From Mantamonas sphyraenae (taxonomy: Eukaryota > CRuMs > Mantamonadidae): a stretch of DNA of 64,000 nucleotides. Positions 9,394 through 20,300 of this stretch are shown piece by piece. The DNA is taken from positions 1 to 64,000 of the forward strand of contig JAPMXV010000063.1 of NCBI GenBank assembly GCA_026936335.1. Reading direction: 5' to 3'. Under the pieces are notes generated by a model. The model saw only the letters and a program-made list of their open reading frames with translations, had not been told where the DNA came from and made no database searches. Both the position numbers and the translations under genes were made by a program. How positions within the stretch are numbered: the first letter of the stretch is position 1; each line of letters begins with the position of its first letter.

Positions 9394-10500
9394 TCACTTC
9401 CGAAACACCTTTTCTCCCGTCATCGGGTTCACCGTAAAGCCCTTCTTGCGCCCAGTCTCCACGGTGGTCTTGCTCACGCTCGACGACCCGCTCCCGGCGC
9501 ACTTGCTGCAGTACGGCGAGCCATACTTCATCGCATAGCCGCCCGACAGCGACCCGCTGCAGCCTGTGCACTTGAAGCACTGTGGGTGGTACTTTTCCCC
9601 GCTCACCTGCGCGTACTGGCCCGTGATCGGCGTCCCACACGAAGTGCACTTGATCGCAAACTTCTTCTTGTAGCACTCCGGATGGTACGGCGTCTTGTCC
9701 TTGCGTTGAAACTGACTGTCCAGCTCCTTGTTGCACCAGCCGCACGTGAAGCACCACGCGTGGTACACGTCGCCTTGCACGTTGATGCTGTCGTCCTTGA
9801 CCCCAAACGCCTTGAAGCACACCGCACACTTGCCCTTGCCCTTTGCAATGTTGCTTGCCATCTTGGCGTTCGCCTCATCCGCTTCTTCCTGGCTCCGCAC
9901 AACCTTGGTCGTGCTCACCGTCCCGCTGCTCACCTTGCTGAATCCCACTTCTTCGTTACACGACTCGCAGTACGCAAGGTTGTTGCGTTCGATGTACTTG
10001 CCCCCCAGCAGGTTGCTGTCGCACACCGCACAGTTGAAGCACTCCGTGTGGTACAGCCCACCGCATGCCTCGTACCCTTGGCCAATGATCGGTTTGCGGC
10101 ATCCCTGGCACTTGCTCTCCTGGTTGAAGCAAGCACTGTGCCACAGCTGGCCCTCCTTCTGGATGTACTGCCCCGTGATCGATCGCCCGCACCCTGCACA
10201 CGTGTACTTTGCGTCGTAGCACGAGTTGCAGTACTTGCTCTTGCCCACCTGGTACACGTCCGTCAGCGACTTGCCGCACTCGTCACACTTCACCGAGTAG
10301 GAGCTCGACGACGTCTGCTCGCCGTACACAGCCGCCAGACCTTGCTGCGCCGTGCTTCGCCCAAACGCCTTGCTCAGGTACGTCTTGTCTCCGTCCCCCG
10401 CATACCGCGACTCCCCCTCAAAGTACGGGTTCTTTCGGCTGCACGACGAGCATTCCTTCATGCTCGATCGCAGGATCTCTCCACACGTGCAAAATGGCAT
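9394..10500 (-). CDS. Multi-LIM-domain protein
   Basis: A single-exon 368-residue protein with a short Cys-containing head (MPFCTCGEILRSSMKECSSC) and a Ser-rich linker. Zinc-binding LIM modules follow: one partial at about 70-100 (CDECGKSL ... YCNSC), then about 100-125 (CAGCGRSITGQYI ... WHSAC), 129-180 (CQGCRKPI ... YHTECFNCAVC ... YCESC), 225-280 (CAVCFKAFG ... YHAWCFTCGWC ... YHPEC) and 285-340 (CTSCGTPITGQYA ... YHPQCFKCTGC ... YCSKC). The order and spacing resemble paxillin/PINCH-type adaptors, which link actin and adhesion or signalling complexes. No LD motif or catalytic domain is seen. The first module lacks the usual central H-x2-C and may be degenerate. Start chosen at the only N-terminal Met that includes the CTCGE zinc-ribbon-like head. 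Confidence 0.88.
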   Translation of the reverse strand: MPFCTCGEILRSSMKECSSCSRKNPYFEGESRYAGDGDKTYLSKAFGRSTAQQGLAAVYGEQTSSSSYSVKCDECGKSLTDVYQVGKSKYCNSCYDAKYTCAGCGRSITGQYIQKEGQLWHSACFNQESKCQGCRKPIIGQGYEACGGLYHTECFNCAVCDSNLLGGKYIERNNLAYCESCNEEVGFSKVSSGTVSTTKVVRSQEEADEANAKMASNIAKGKGKCAVCFKAFGVKDDSINVQGDVYHAWCFTCGWCNKELDSQFQRKDKTPYHPECYKKKFAIKCTSCGTPITGQYAQVSGEKYHPQCFKCTGCSGSLSGGYAMKYGSPYCSKCAGSGSSSVSKTTVETGRKKGFTVNPMTGEKVFRK

Positions 10501-10730
10501 TCTAAAATTTCAAACGTTCGGCTTGCGGCTGCTTTGTTTTCGCTTTTGGTCCCCGTTTCTACACGCTACGGTGTTGCTGCACACACGCACACACCGTCAG
10601 TCCCCTCCCTCCACACCAATGCCTGCACAGCCTATCGCCCCAACGTCTCCATCGCCATGCCCACTCACATACCGGGGAATTTCTTACAGAAAAGTGTGCG
10701 TCACCACGCGCCCCCGCCCCACCCTCCTCC
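10501..10730. other. Intergenic, LIM-gene promoter side
   Basis: These 230 bp separate the start of the LIM gene from the end of the next minus-strand gene (RWD-RING). The content is Pro-codon-like C-rich sequence and a short CA run (about 10582-10596). I see no gene, RNA or clear promoter box. Confidence 0.4.
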
Positions 10731-11906
10731 TCACAACCCCAAAAAGTCCGTCACGTCATCCACCTCTCGGATCCGCGCCTGCTTGTGTGCCCACCTGCTT
10801 TCGTGCAGCTCCTGGTCCGTGTTGATCTTGCGCAGATACAGCTTCTTCTTGCACGCTGGGCACTTTTTGCCATCCTTTGGGAACGGCGGCCGTGCCAGAT
10901 ACTCCTCCAGACACCCGATGTGAAACAGGTGTCCACAGTACACCTTTTCCACCTGCATCGCTTTGGGAGGGTCCTGGTCTGCTTCGCTCGGCTCTGCCGG
11001 AAAGATCAGCTCCTCGCAGTACTGGCACGGTTCGTGCGGATACTGCTGCACCACCTCGTACACGTACTTGACCATATCAAACAGAGACGCCCTGGCCTTC
11101 CACTCCTCCGCCCCGCTCACGCTCGCACTCGAACTCGAACTCCCGCTTGACGAAGAAGAACTCGAGCTCGACGATCCTCCGCCACTGCTCTTCCCCTTGC
11201 CCTTCTCTTTGCCCGCCCCGCCACGTGTAAACCTGCTCGGCTTTGTCGTAGCCTTCCGCCCAACCTCTACCGTCTTGCTTACAAACTGCGTCACAAACAG
11301 CTCCGGAAAGTTCCCGTCCTTCACCTTTACCTTTGGCGGCTTGCTTGGGTACTCGTCACCCACTGTAAACTGCACCACAAAGAAATACTTTTCCTCTTCA
11401 AACCGCACCGTCACCGTGCCCTTCTTCTCACTCAGCTTCACCCGTTCCTGCGCCTCCCCTGCAAACAACTCCTCCACAATCCGCCGCACCTCCGGGTACG
11501 CCGTCACGAGTAGATTCGTTTCCAAACACTGCGGCATGCATGCATCGTGTCAGCTCCACCCTAACCCTTCCAGCCCTTTCTTTGCCCTCTTTCTCCCTAC
11601 CTTGCGTGCCGCATCCACACACGCCAGCACCTGCCCCTCTCCCGCTAGCCGCTCTGCCGTCAACTCGCACAGCTTCAGGATCTTTGGCAGCAGTTCTTTC
11701 GGCAACACCTTGCTTTTCACCTGAACAATCACCACCTCCTCCGGGTACCCGTCTGGAAAGTGTAGCAACACACGCAGCTTCTTGTGCTCGTTCAGCGACA
11801 ATGCCACACACGTGTACGACCGCGTGCATGTCTCCAGCTCCTCCTCGCTCAACACTTCCTTCAGTCGAGCAAGCTCATCTCCGAGCACATCCTCGCTCTC
11901 GCTCAT
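10731..11906 (-). CDS. Double-RWD, RING-finger protein (putative E3 ubiquitin ligase)
   Basis: Exons 11601-11906 and 10731-11528 join in phase 0 across a 72-nt intron (donor GTAGGG, acceptor GCCGCAG), giving 367 residues. The N-terminal part (about 1-105) reads like an RWD domain with the FPDGYPEEVVIVQVKS stretch. A second RWD-like segment (about 120-190) contains GDEYPSKPPKVKV. A Ser/Gly run follows, and then a RING-type zinc site with CQYC, YCGHLFHIGC and CPAC. The RWD plus RING combination is typical of E3 ligases of the RNF25/RNF14 kind, where RWD mediates protein contacts and RING recruits the E2. The first zinc pair is unusually far from the Cys-His cluster. An upstream in-frame Met at 11969 would add 21 residues; I chose 11906 because it leaves 92 bp of promoter shared with the divergent RPA43 gene. 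Confidence 0.75.
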
Positions 11907-11998
11907 CTCTCTGACTTTGTCCTGGTCCGCCCTCCGCCGAACCGGCCCCACATCCCCCAACCTTTTCACCTGGCTGTTGCGGCTACCCCCGTCCCACC

Positions 11999-13354
11999 AT
12001 GCCTTCCATCCTACAGAAGCACAGGGTGCAGCTCACTGTCAACCTCCACCCGCGCTTCACCTCAAACATCAAGGATGGCGTCGACGCCACCCTCCGCAAG
12101 CAGCTCATGAAGTTTTCCCCGCAGCTCAAGGGCGTCGTCGTTGCCTACGACAACGTCCAGCCCGTCCACAAGGCAGGACGCATCATCGACGATCGCATGT
12201 ACATTCACTTTGACGTCCGCGTCACCTTTCTCGTTTTCTCCCCTATCGTCGGCCAGATTCTCGGTATGTCATCCTCCCTGCGTCGCCCCACCGCTTCACA
12301 TGGCCCCACCTCTCTGCCGCCCCCTCCTCTTTGCCTCCCCATGCCCTCCCTCCCGTGCCCACGGCGGCCCCGTCGCATGCACGTCCGCCGCTCCGCTCCT
12401 CACACCTCCTCCACGCCCACATGATCCTCCTGCTGCGCACACCCTCCCCCCAAAGTTGGTACTGTCAACCAGGTATCCTCCGACCACATCGGCCTCCTCG
12501 TCTTTGGCACCTTCAACTGCTCCATTGCCGCCGCAGACTGCGGCGCATTTGTCTGCGACGAATCCGGCTACGACTCCCGCTGGCTCGACCGCGACGACCC
12601 CGAGCTCGAGCTCACAGTCGACGCAAATCTCATCTTCCGCGTCAAGCGCGTCATGGTTGCCAACGACATGATCTCCATCCACGGCCAGCTCGACAAAGAC
12701 GACGACGACACGGGGCTCGTCCTCTCCCCAGCCATGCAACAGGTCTGGCCCGCCTATTCCTCCTCCACCACAGCATACACCTCTCCCAAGAAGTCATCCT
12801 CCTCCTCCTCATCATCATCATCATCCTCCTCCTCCTCCGCCGACTCGGACTCCGACTCGGACGCCAGCAGCAGACTCGATCTCCACCGCGGTGACTCGGA
12901 GGCCGAGAGTGATGACACCGTTGGCGCACGCGATGCCCTCTACCGAACCGGTCTCACCTCTGCCAGCAACTCGGATGCGGAAGACGGCGCCTCCACGCCC
13001 CGGTCCAACAAAGCCCGCAAGCAGGCCCTCAAGCAAGCCATCAAGGGCGACCCCAAACTCCTTGAAGCTGCTCGCAAGAAGCTCACTGCAGCTGCCACAC
13101 AGTCCATCCAGCGCAACCACTCTGCCTCCAAGCAATCCAAGCGCAAACGCAAACTCCCGTCCTCCGACGACGCTCAATTGGGCTACGAGAGCGACCGTGA
13201 GGCCTGGGACGATGACAACGACGCCGCCACTGCCGCCGCCACCGCTTCCACCACCAAGAAGCGCAAGAAGGACTCGTCCGACAAAAAGGCCAAAAAGGCC
13301 AAGAAGGCTGCCTCCAAGAAAAAGACCAAAAAGACCAAAAAGAGCAAAGAATAG
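11999..13354 (+). CDS. POLR1F: RNA polymerase I subunit A43 (RPA43/POLR1F)
   Basis: Exons 11999-12263 and 12456-13354 join in phase 1 across a 192-nt intron (donor GTATGT, acceptor CAAAG), giving 387 residues. The N-terminal part (to about residue 88) is the RPB7/RPA43-type tip domain (LHPRFTSNIKDGVDATLRKQ ... FVFSPIVGQIL-like, with strand DRMYIHFDVRVTF). The exon 2 start encodes the OB fold with the signature HIGLLVFGTFNCSI. A long Ser/Asp/Lys tail (about 190-387), ending in repeated KKAKK/KKTKK blocks, fits a nucleolar protein. A43 forms the stalk of Pol I with A14 and contacts the initiation factor Rrn3. The splice restores the conserved GQIL-V-GTVNQVSSDHIGLL sequence. The polyserine and lysine runs are lineage decoration. 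Confidence 0.9.
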
Positions 13355-13377
13355 ACATTCCACACATCACAGACCCT

Positions 13378-13404
13378 CTCTTTCTCTCTCTCTCTCTCTC
13401 TCTC
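13378..13404. repeat. (CT)n microsatellite between convergent genes
   Basis: A CT dinucleotide run lies in the 66 bp between the convergent 3' ends of RPA43 (13354) and eIF2-beta (13421). It may serve as a pyrimidine-rich 3' processing region for the plus-strand gene, but that is inference. Confidence 0.7.
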
Positions 13405-13420
13405 ATCCAAACCACCCGCT

Positions 13421-14583
13421 TCACTTCTTGCGGCGACGGCCAATCTGCGCCGAGTAACCGCTCTTGATCGGTGCCACACTGCGGCTCGAGTTGCAGGTCT
13501 TGCACTCCACAAAGTGCAGACGAGTCACCGGGTTTCGCGTCAGAAGTGTGTCGGGCGACTTGCAGATCGCACACGTCACGTACTCGGTGATGTACGCCCG
13601 CAGCAGCGTCTCGATCTGCTTTGCCTGGAAGCGGCCCTTGATGATCAGACGCCCGTTGCCGTCTGTCGATCCGCTTGTGCCCAGTTCCGTAAACATAAAC
13701 GCAATCACGTGCTCCACCGGCCGGTGCATGGTCTCGCAGATCTCCGGAAAGTTCTGCCACGCCGTCTTTTTCGCTCCCTGACGGATCACATCAGGCGGCT
13801 TCATGGCAATGCGCTTCTTGTCCTGCGTCCTGCTTCCGCTTCCGTGCATCGTCTGGTACAGCCGCTCCAGCAGCTCCTCGTATTTGTACCCGCCGGCCAT
13901 TGCCACCTCTCCCTCCTCTTCGTTGCCCTTGCCCCCGGCCGTGTCCATCTTGATGCCCAGCGACGACACGCCTGCATCGTCGTCATCTCCCTCTTCCTCA
14001 TCCTCCTTGTTTCCGTCCTCGCTCTTCTCGTTCTCCCAGTCCTCGCTTGTCTCCTCCTTCTTGCTGCTCTTCTTCGACCCCTTCTTCCCGCCCTTCTTCT
14101 TCTTCTTCCCTGCAAACAGATCCGTCAGCTCCGCCGCTGTGTGTGTTCCACCCCATCCCATCCCTGTGTCAGTCACCCTTTTCTCTTCCACAACCCTCCC
14201 ACCTCCCCTTTTGCCACCACCCCCGTTCCTCTCCCGCTTTCTCGGAAATTCGCATGTTCCCCATCCGCCTCTCCCTCCTTGCCCATCGACCCCCACCCTC
14301 CACCCACCTGTCTCTGCATCTGTCACTGTGCTTTCCTCCTTCTTGTCCCCCTTGCTCTTCTTCTTCTTCTTCTTCTTCTTCTTTGTGTCGAACAGTGCGC
14401 TCTGCCATTTCCGATCAAACCCCCCACAAACGTCGTCAGCCCCGCGCGTTCCAAAACACTCTCCCCCGTCCCCTCCCTCTCCCCCACAGCCTCCCTCCCA
14501 AACAACCCTCACCCCCCCCCGTCAACCCCACCACTCACCGTATCAATTTCCTCGCCTTCCGGCTTGGTCTCTTGGTCACTCAT
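13421..14583 (-). CDS. EIF2S2: Translation initiation factor eIF2 subunit beta
   Basis: Three exons (14539-14583, 14308-14401, 13421-14136) join in phases 0 and 1 across introns of 137 and 171 nt, giving 284 residues. The N-terminus contains K-blocks (KKKKKKKKK and KKKKKGGKKGSKK) that in this family bind eIF5 and eIF2B-epsilon. An acidic linker follows. The C-terminal third (about 145-284) is the conserved core, with YEELLERLYQTMH, RTTR/AMKPPDV-type segments, HVIAFMFTELGTSGS and LIIKGRFQAKQIETLLRAYI. It ends with the C4 zinc finger CAICKSPDTLL ... VECKTCNSSRSVAPI. eIF2-beta helps deliver initiator Met-tRNA to the 40S subunit. Start chosen at 14583 because exon 1 (MSDQETKPEGEEIDT) runs straight into a perfect GTGAGT donor. 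It lies 28 bp from the end of the STPG gene on the same strand. Confidence 0.93.
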
Positions 14584-14611
14584 TTTTGTTGATTTGCCCG
14601 TCGCTCCCCCG

Positions 14612-16165
14612 TCAATACAGAAACCCATCCTCAGCCTTCACATTGAAACTCCTCTTTGTCAACGACGTCACAACGTTGCCCGTGTACGACCCGGGACCCG
14701 GGATCTCATCTCGCTTCTGCTTCCGAAACCGCTGCTCCTTCACCACCCACCGCCCACCGGGTTTCTGGCCCATTTCAAACGTGCTCTTTGTGTAGCTGCC
14801 CGGTCCTGGTGTGTAGCTGTTGGCCAGTGTCGTCTTCAACTCTCGCCGCGTTGTGCTCAGAAACACCTGCTTGTCGCTCTGCCGCCGCGGCGTCTTTTTG
14901 ATCCACTCGTTCCGGTCCACGTTGTAGCTCCCGGGCGGCGGCACCTCGTTCTTCTCGCGTGCCTTGTACACAGCGTCCCTTTTGGTGCGACTGCGGAACG
15001 CTGCACTCTCCTTGCTGCGTTGAAAGTCGTCTGTGCGCAGTTCCTTCACCGCGTGCGACTCGTAGCTCCCGGGCCCCGGTTGATCGTCCCGTTCGCCATG
15101 CCGTCCAAACCGGTTGCTCGTCGTGCCAAATCCCACCGACGACACACCCAGTTGCGAATGGTACGGCGTACGCGACGCCACATCCTTTGCCAGACTCACG
15201 CTCTCGTGGTTGTCGTACGCCCCTGGCCCGGGCACACTCATGCGCCTCGGCTTGTCGAACCGCGGTGCACTCGAGTTGAACGAACGCCCACGTTCCGTCA
15301 GACGAAACACCGGTTTGCTTGTGAACGAGCTCATGGCCTCGTACGACCCGGGTCCCACTGCCGCCTCCTGCCGTCTCGTCCTCCTCCCACTCGTCGACGT
15401 GCTTGCCACCACCCCACGCCGTGTGCTCGACCCAAAGTTTTGCAACTCCCTCGGCACACGCTTCACCTTGAACGACGACGGCGCATTGTACTCTCCCGGC
15501 CCGGGCAGTTCCTCCTTGTCTCGCTCCGCTTGTCCTCCCCACCGCCGTGTACTCGATGCAAACGTCGCACTTGGACGCACCTGTTCCTCTGCACGTCCCA
15601 CTGCCATCACCTCGGACTTTCGCTCGCCAGCCCCTGTCGTCTCGTACGCTCCAGGGCCCGGCGTGTTCAGTAGCTCCCCGACCATGGCTTTCGGGTCGCT
15701 TCGCTTCGTCTTGCTCCGAGCAAACAGTGCTCCTCCACTCTTCTTCAGCGACGACCGCGTGCTTCCCAGTTCTCTCTGTGGTTCCATGTGTGTCAGTGTG
15801 TCCGCACGCACGCCCCTGGTCCCTTTCTCCTCCGTTTCAAGAAATCTGGCCGTTACCCACCTCGCTGCTCCGATCTTCGGGCGCCGCTTGAGCACGCATC
15901 CGCCCGGTCTGCGGATCCACCTCATACCCAAAGCTCTGGTTGCGTCCTGGGATCGCTGGCGGCGTCTGCACAGGCACCCATGTCACTCGCCCGTACGACA
16001 CCTGGCCCTCGTTACTCCCTTTGCTCTTCCTCGGTTTGCTCACGCTCGGTTTGACCCACGGCTGCACCGTCGAGTATTGCCCCGGATCCGGTCCGTCCGA
16101 CTTGACCCGTCCAAACCGTTGTGCGCTGCTCATGAACCCTCCGCGTCCGCCTCCCACTCGCCCGT

Positions 16166-16197
<32 letters not shown>

Positions 16198-16493
16198 TTG
16201 TGATTCCCTCCCAGGCCCGTCCTCACACGCCCTCCCTTGCTGCTCCGCCTTCCTTGACCCCCACCACGGCTGCTCCGTCCAAACGAAGACACCTCCACGT
16301 TGTACTCCCCGGGTCCTGGTCGCCACACCTCCTCCTCCTTGACCCCGCTTTCAAACCTCGGCGCTGTCGATGCAAACGGCGCTGCGTTCCCACGCACTTT
16401 CTTCTCCGCTGCCACATACGATCCGGGGCCCACATTGCTCCCCGTCTGTGCGTTCACCATCGTCACCTCTCGCTTCGCTTTCGTCGTGAACAT
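14612..16493 (-). CDS. SHIPPO/STPG repeat protein (sperm-tail PG-rich), axoneme-associated
   Basis: Exons 15861-16493 and 14612-15775 join in phase 0 across an 85-nt intron (donor GTGGGT, acceptor CCACAG), giving 598 residues. About eleven PGPGxY motifs spaced 30-50 residues apart cover almost the whole protein (for example VGPGSYVAAEKK, RPGPGEYNV, TPGPGAYET, QPGPGSYES, IPGPGSYTG). Many have a preceding F-G-S-S-T-R-R or F-x-S-S-A-P-R-F element, the sperm-tail PG-rich repeat found in flagellar and microtubule inner proteins. The sequence between motifs is basic. It is another indicator of a flagellum, with DYNLT2B at 8.7 kb. The start at 16493 lies 57 bp from the divergent membrane-protein gene; the long upstream extension of the open frame overlaps that gene antisense and was discarded. 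Confidence 0.9.
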
Positions 16494-16550
16494 CCTGCCG
16501 CGGTTTGTCTTTGCCTCCGCCTGCGCCAGCTCGACCAACACACACCACCC

Positions 16551-17342
16551 ATGCAATCTCTCTCCACCTTTGCCCACGCCTCTCTGACCCGTGGCCAGGC
16601 TCCTCGCAGACTCCTCTTCTTCGCCTCCATGGCTACTGCCCTCCTTGCTGCGCTCTCCTTTGGCCAGCTCCTCCTCCACTTTTGGCGCCAAACTCCCGTC
16701 GACCCGCTTGCCGCCATGCTCATCTCTGCCAACAAGACTGCCCTCATTGTCGATCTCTTTCTCCTTGTCCTCCTCAACCTCCTCACCCAATGGCTCTCCT
16801 CCTCCCCCTTCATCACCTCCCGCCTCCCCGCGGCATTTGTCCCCAGCCTCCCGGCCCTCGCCTACGCCCTTGCCATGCAGCTTCTCCTTCGCTTCTGGCT
16901 CCCCATCGACACTCTTCTCTGGTCCCACCTCGACTTGCCCCACTCGCTCCTCCCCTGGCTCCAGACCATCCGCCGCTTCGGCCTCCTCCTCCTTGCCGCC
17001 TCCGCCCTTGTCTTCAACCAGCTCCGCATTCTCGGTGTCCAGGCCGCCTGGTCGCATCTCTGGTTTGACGACACTCCTGTCCCTGCTCCCTCCCATGCCC
17101 AACACCTCCCTCTCGCCCCGACCACCCGTGATCCCGCACGAGCCGACGTGTCCACCCTCCTTGCCCTCAACCTCTTTCTCTGGGCCACCCCGTCCATGCC
17201 TGTCGACCGTGCCCTCCTTGCAACCTATCTCCTCTTCCAGCTTGTGGTCCATGCACGCACCCTTGACCTCGACCACGCCTCAAACATCAAAACAGAGCTC
17301 GCCGGCAAACGCTTCCGCGCCATTGTCTCTGCACGCCCGTGA
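16551..17342 (+). CDS. Multi-pass membrane protein of unknown family
   Basis: A single-exon protein of 263 residues. At least five hydrophobic segments are obvious: about 27-43 (ATALLAALSFGQLLLHF), 63-80 (ALIVDLFLLVLLNLLTQW), 95-115, 140-160 (RRFGLLLLAASALVFNQL) and 200-235. They are separated by short polar loops, with a charged C-terminal tail (HASNIKTELAGKRFRAIVSARP). The number and spacing of helices suit a small integral membrane protein of the secretory pathway or an organelle. I recognise no catalytic motif and no family. The DNA is very rich in CTC/CTT leucine codons, in line with the neighbours. It is convergent with the next gene, with only 27 bp between stop codons. Confidence 0.7.
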   Translation: MQSLSTFAHASLTRGQAPRRLLFFASMATALLAALSFGQLLLHFWRQTPVDPLAAMLISANKTALIVDLFLLVLLNLLTQWLSSSPFITSRLPAAFVPSLPALAYALAMQLLLRFWLPIDTLLWSHLDLPHSLLPWLQTIRRFGLLLLAASALVFNQLRILGVQAAWSHLWFDDTPVPAPSHAQHLPLAPTTRDPARADVSTLLALNLFLWATPSMPVDRALLATYLLFQLVVHARTLDLDHASNIKTELAGKRFRAIVSARP

Positions 17343-17369
17343 CCCATCATCAATTTGTACAATACATTT

Positions 17370-20300
17370 TCATCTCGACTCTGTCTTTGTCAACCCACTT
17401 GCCTGTCGAAGTGTGTTGGCCATGTACATCCGTCCGCTTGACGACCGCCGAAGATCCCCGTCCCCAATCCCCCTGCTTGCACTCGACGACCTCCTGATCC
17501 CACTCGACGACCTCCTCAACCCTCCCTCCCCACCCTTTCCCCCACTCGACGACCTCCTCAACCCTCCCTCCCCACCCTTCCCCCCACTCGACGACCTCCT
17601 CAACCCTCCCTCCCCACCCTTTCCCCCACTCGACGACCTCCTCAACCCTCCCTCCCCACCCTTTCCCCCACTCGACGACCTCCGCAACCCTCCCTCCCCA
17701 CCAACCTCCTCCTTCGGACTCCTCGGACTCCTCGGACTCCTTGGACTCCTCTTCCTCCCCCCCACCATCCCCAACTCCCCAATACCCAACCGAAACCGCT
17801 TCTTCACCCCTTTCAACGCTTCCTCCACCTGTCGCAACTTGTGCTTGTCCAGCCTGTACCCGTCCTGCCTCTGTGCAACCCCACTTCCGTACACAAAGCA
17901 CACGTCTGCATGCTCCAGGTACAACTCCACGTTCTCCGCGTCCAACACATCTTCCCCGCCCACTCCCAGATGACACGCTGTGCCCAACGACCGCCTCAAA
18001 CGCAGCAAATCCTTGGGCAACCCACTCGTCACCACCAGATCTGCATAGGCCAGCGTCTGCATCACCACCTCCTCCACCGCATCCCGTCCCACCTTCCGCT
18101 CCCCTGCATACGCTGCCCCAGCAAAGTACAGTCCTTGCCACTTGCTCTCCTTCTTCGCGCTTGCAATCCTCGCCGCAAATCGCTGCAGCTTCTCCCCTGC
18201 ACGCACACCGCTGTCTCCAAAGAACACCGCGTCCACCACATGTTGCGGACGCAACAGCACCTCAAACACATCCTCCGACGGTTCCCCACTCGAGTAGAAC
18301 CCCACAAATGCCTCTGCCCCAACCTTGTTTTTCACCTCGTCGTACATCTCCGCCAGCGACTCCAACCCAAACTCCACGTCGTACAGAAACACCCCGTCTG
18401 CGCCATGCTCCAGCGCCTCCTCCACCCCGCGCACACATTGCGACACGCTCTTTCACCGGCAACACCACAAAGTACACTCCCGTCGAACTTCCAAACCGCT
18501 TCAGAAACACATTCCGCGTCCGTTCGTTGCCCAGAATCGGCACGCGTCGCCTTCGCTCTGAAATCCCTCGCGAAAGACTCGACGCCATGTGCGCACGCAG
18601 CCTATCTCCACCACTGCTGCTGCTCCCCACCCCCATCGACTCCTCCCCGCCATTCTCATCCTCCCACCCATCCTCGTCCACAGCGCTCACCTGCCCATAC
18701 CCGGACGATCGCCGCCCGTCTGGCCGCTCGATCATGCTCACCATCTCCCTCTCCAGCCGCTCCAACTCCTCCGACACCGCTTTCAGCTCGCTCGGATCCA
18801 CCGTACCCATCTCCTCGTCGTGCACCATCAGCACAAACATACACCTGCACACACGCGCCATCTCCCGCGCATTCCGTGCCGTCACACCCGTGGACAAACT
18901 CAGCCACGTCTCTTCTCCCAGCCCCGCCTTGAACACGTCCATTTGCTCCACCGTCGGTGCCTCCAACGACCGTGTCTGCACTGTTGCCACGTCCACAAAC
19001 CGCGGCAACAGGCCGCTCAGCTGCAACAGCGCCTGCTGCGAGATGGCTCGGCTGTCGTCCAACACCACCCCTGCAAACAGCAGCCCTTCCCATCCAGATG
19101 CCTTCCGTGCACGCAACACCGCCTCCGCCGTGTCCTGGTAGCTCACGCTGCCCAGCTCCAGTTTCAGATCGGGTACCCACACGGCAGGCACGTCCAACTT
19201 GCTCGCCACAATTACCTGGAATACCGCCGTGGCATGCACGTCCCAGAACCCCACTCCGATCCATGCATCCGGAAACTGCAGACGCATGGCACGCGTGATC
19301 GACACCAGATGGTCTCGTCCGCTGTCAAAGTTCACCAGAAACACCCCACGCGCACGGTTCGCCAACGCAACCTCAATGTCCAGCCGAGTCTGGTTCACAT
19401 CGCCCACATTGATCACTGCCAGCAGGTTTGTGCTCACGTGGCCCGGCAGGCTTCGCGACAATTGCCTCTGGATGCCCATTCGCGTGAACCGCCCTGCGTC
19501 ACGGTACTCTCGAAGCCGTTCGCTGATCCCCATCAGCTCCTCACGGTCAAAGTCCGCCGTCAACGCCTTGTTCTCCTCTGCGTCATTCACCACCATGAAA
19601 AACTGGGCGTACGCCACATACTTCAGCACGTTGGCCGCTGTGACCCCGGCCGAAATCGCCACCGGTGCCCCCGCTGCCCCTTCGCAAATGCTGTGCACCT
19701 TTTGCAGACTTGGCGCATCCCCAAACCCATTCCCTGCCGTCGCCACCACGTCCACATACGACGCCCCCACACGCCCGGCCGCCTTGTACAGCGCCGCACT
19801 TACTTTCTGCCCATGCGATGCCACGTTCCCAAACACCAGACCCGTATACCCTGTCTTTTTCAGCATCCGCATCCACAGCCCCGCTTTCTTCGGGTTTGCA
19901 CTCTTGCCCGTAATGTGCGTCGTCTCCAGCCACACCGCATCCACAGGTTCCGGCGCCGTGTGAACCCACCGAAACACCTCTTCGTTAGCCACGGTAGGCA
20001 TGCACACCCCGAGGAACAGGCCCGGGTGGTCCCTCTTCATCTTGGCGTGCACCTCCAGCAGCTTCTTTGGCAACATCCCGTTCGACTTGAGAAACACGCC
20101 CGTGGCGCCGCATTCCAGCGCAATCGCAATGTTCCTCCGCACCTGCGACGTCGAATCCACACGCAACACAACCACGAGGTGGTGATCCTTCTCCGGGAAA
20201 CACTCGCCCAGCTTTTCCCGCCGTTTCCGTGGTAGCTGGATCTTGGCTCGGTCGTACTCGTGGATCACCAGCGCCGCCTCTTCCATCAGCTCCCCACTGA

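Noticed and set aside
11555-11570. Internal CCCTAACCC as an interstitial telomere
   Set aside because: Only one and a half units, inside an intron; also a single ACCCTAAA at 53813. Both are chance matches.
16500-17276. Upstream extension of the STPG open frame across the membrane-protein gene
   Set aside because: It would lie antisense to a protein with clear membrane helices, is Glu/Gly-rich without PGPG motifs, and a good start exists at 16493.
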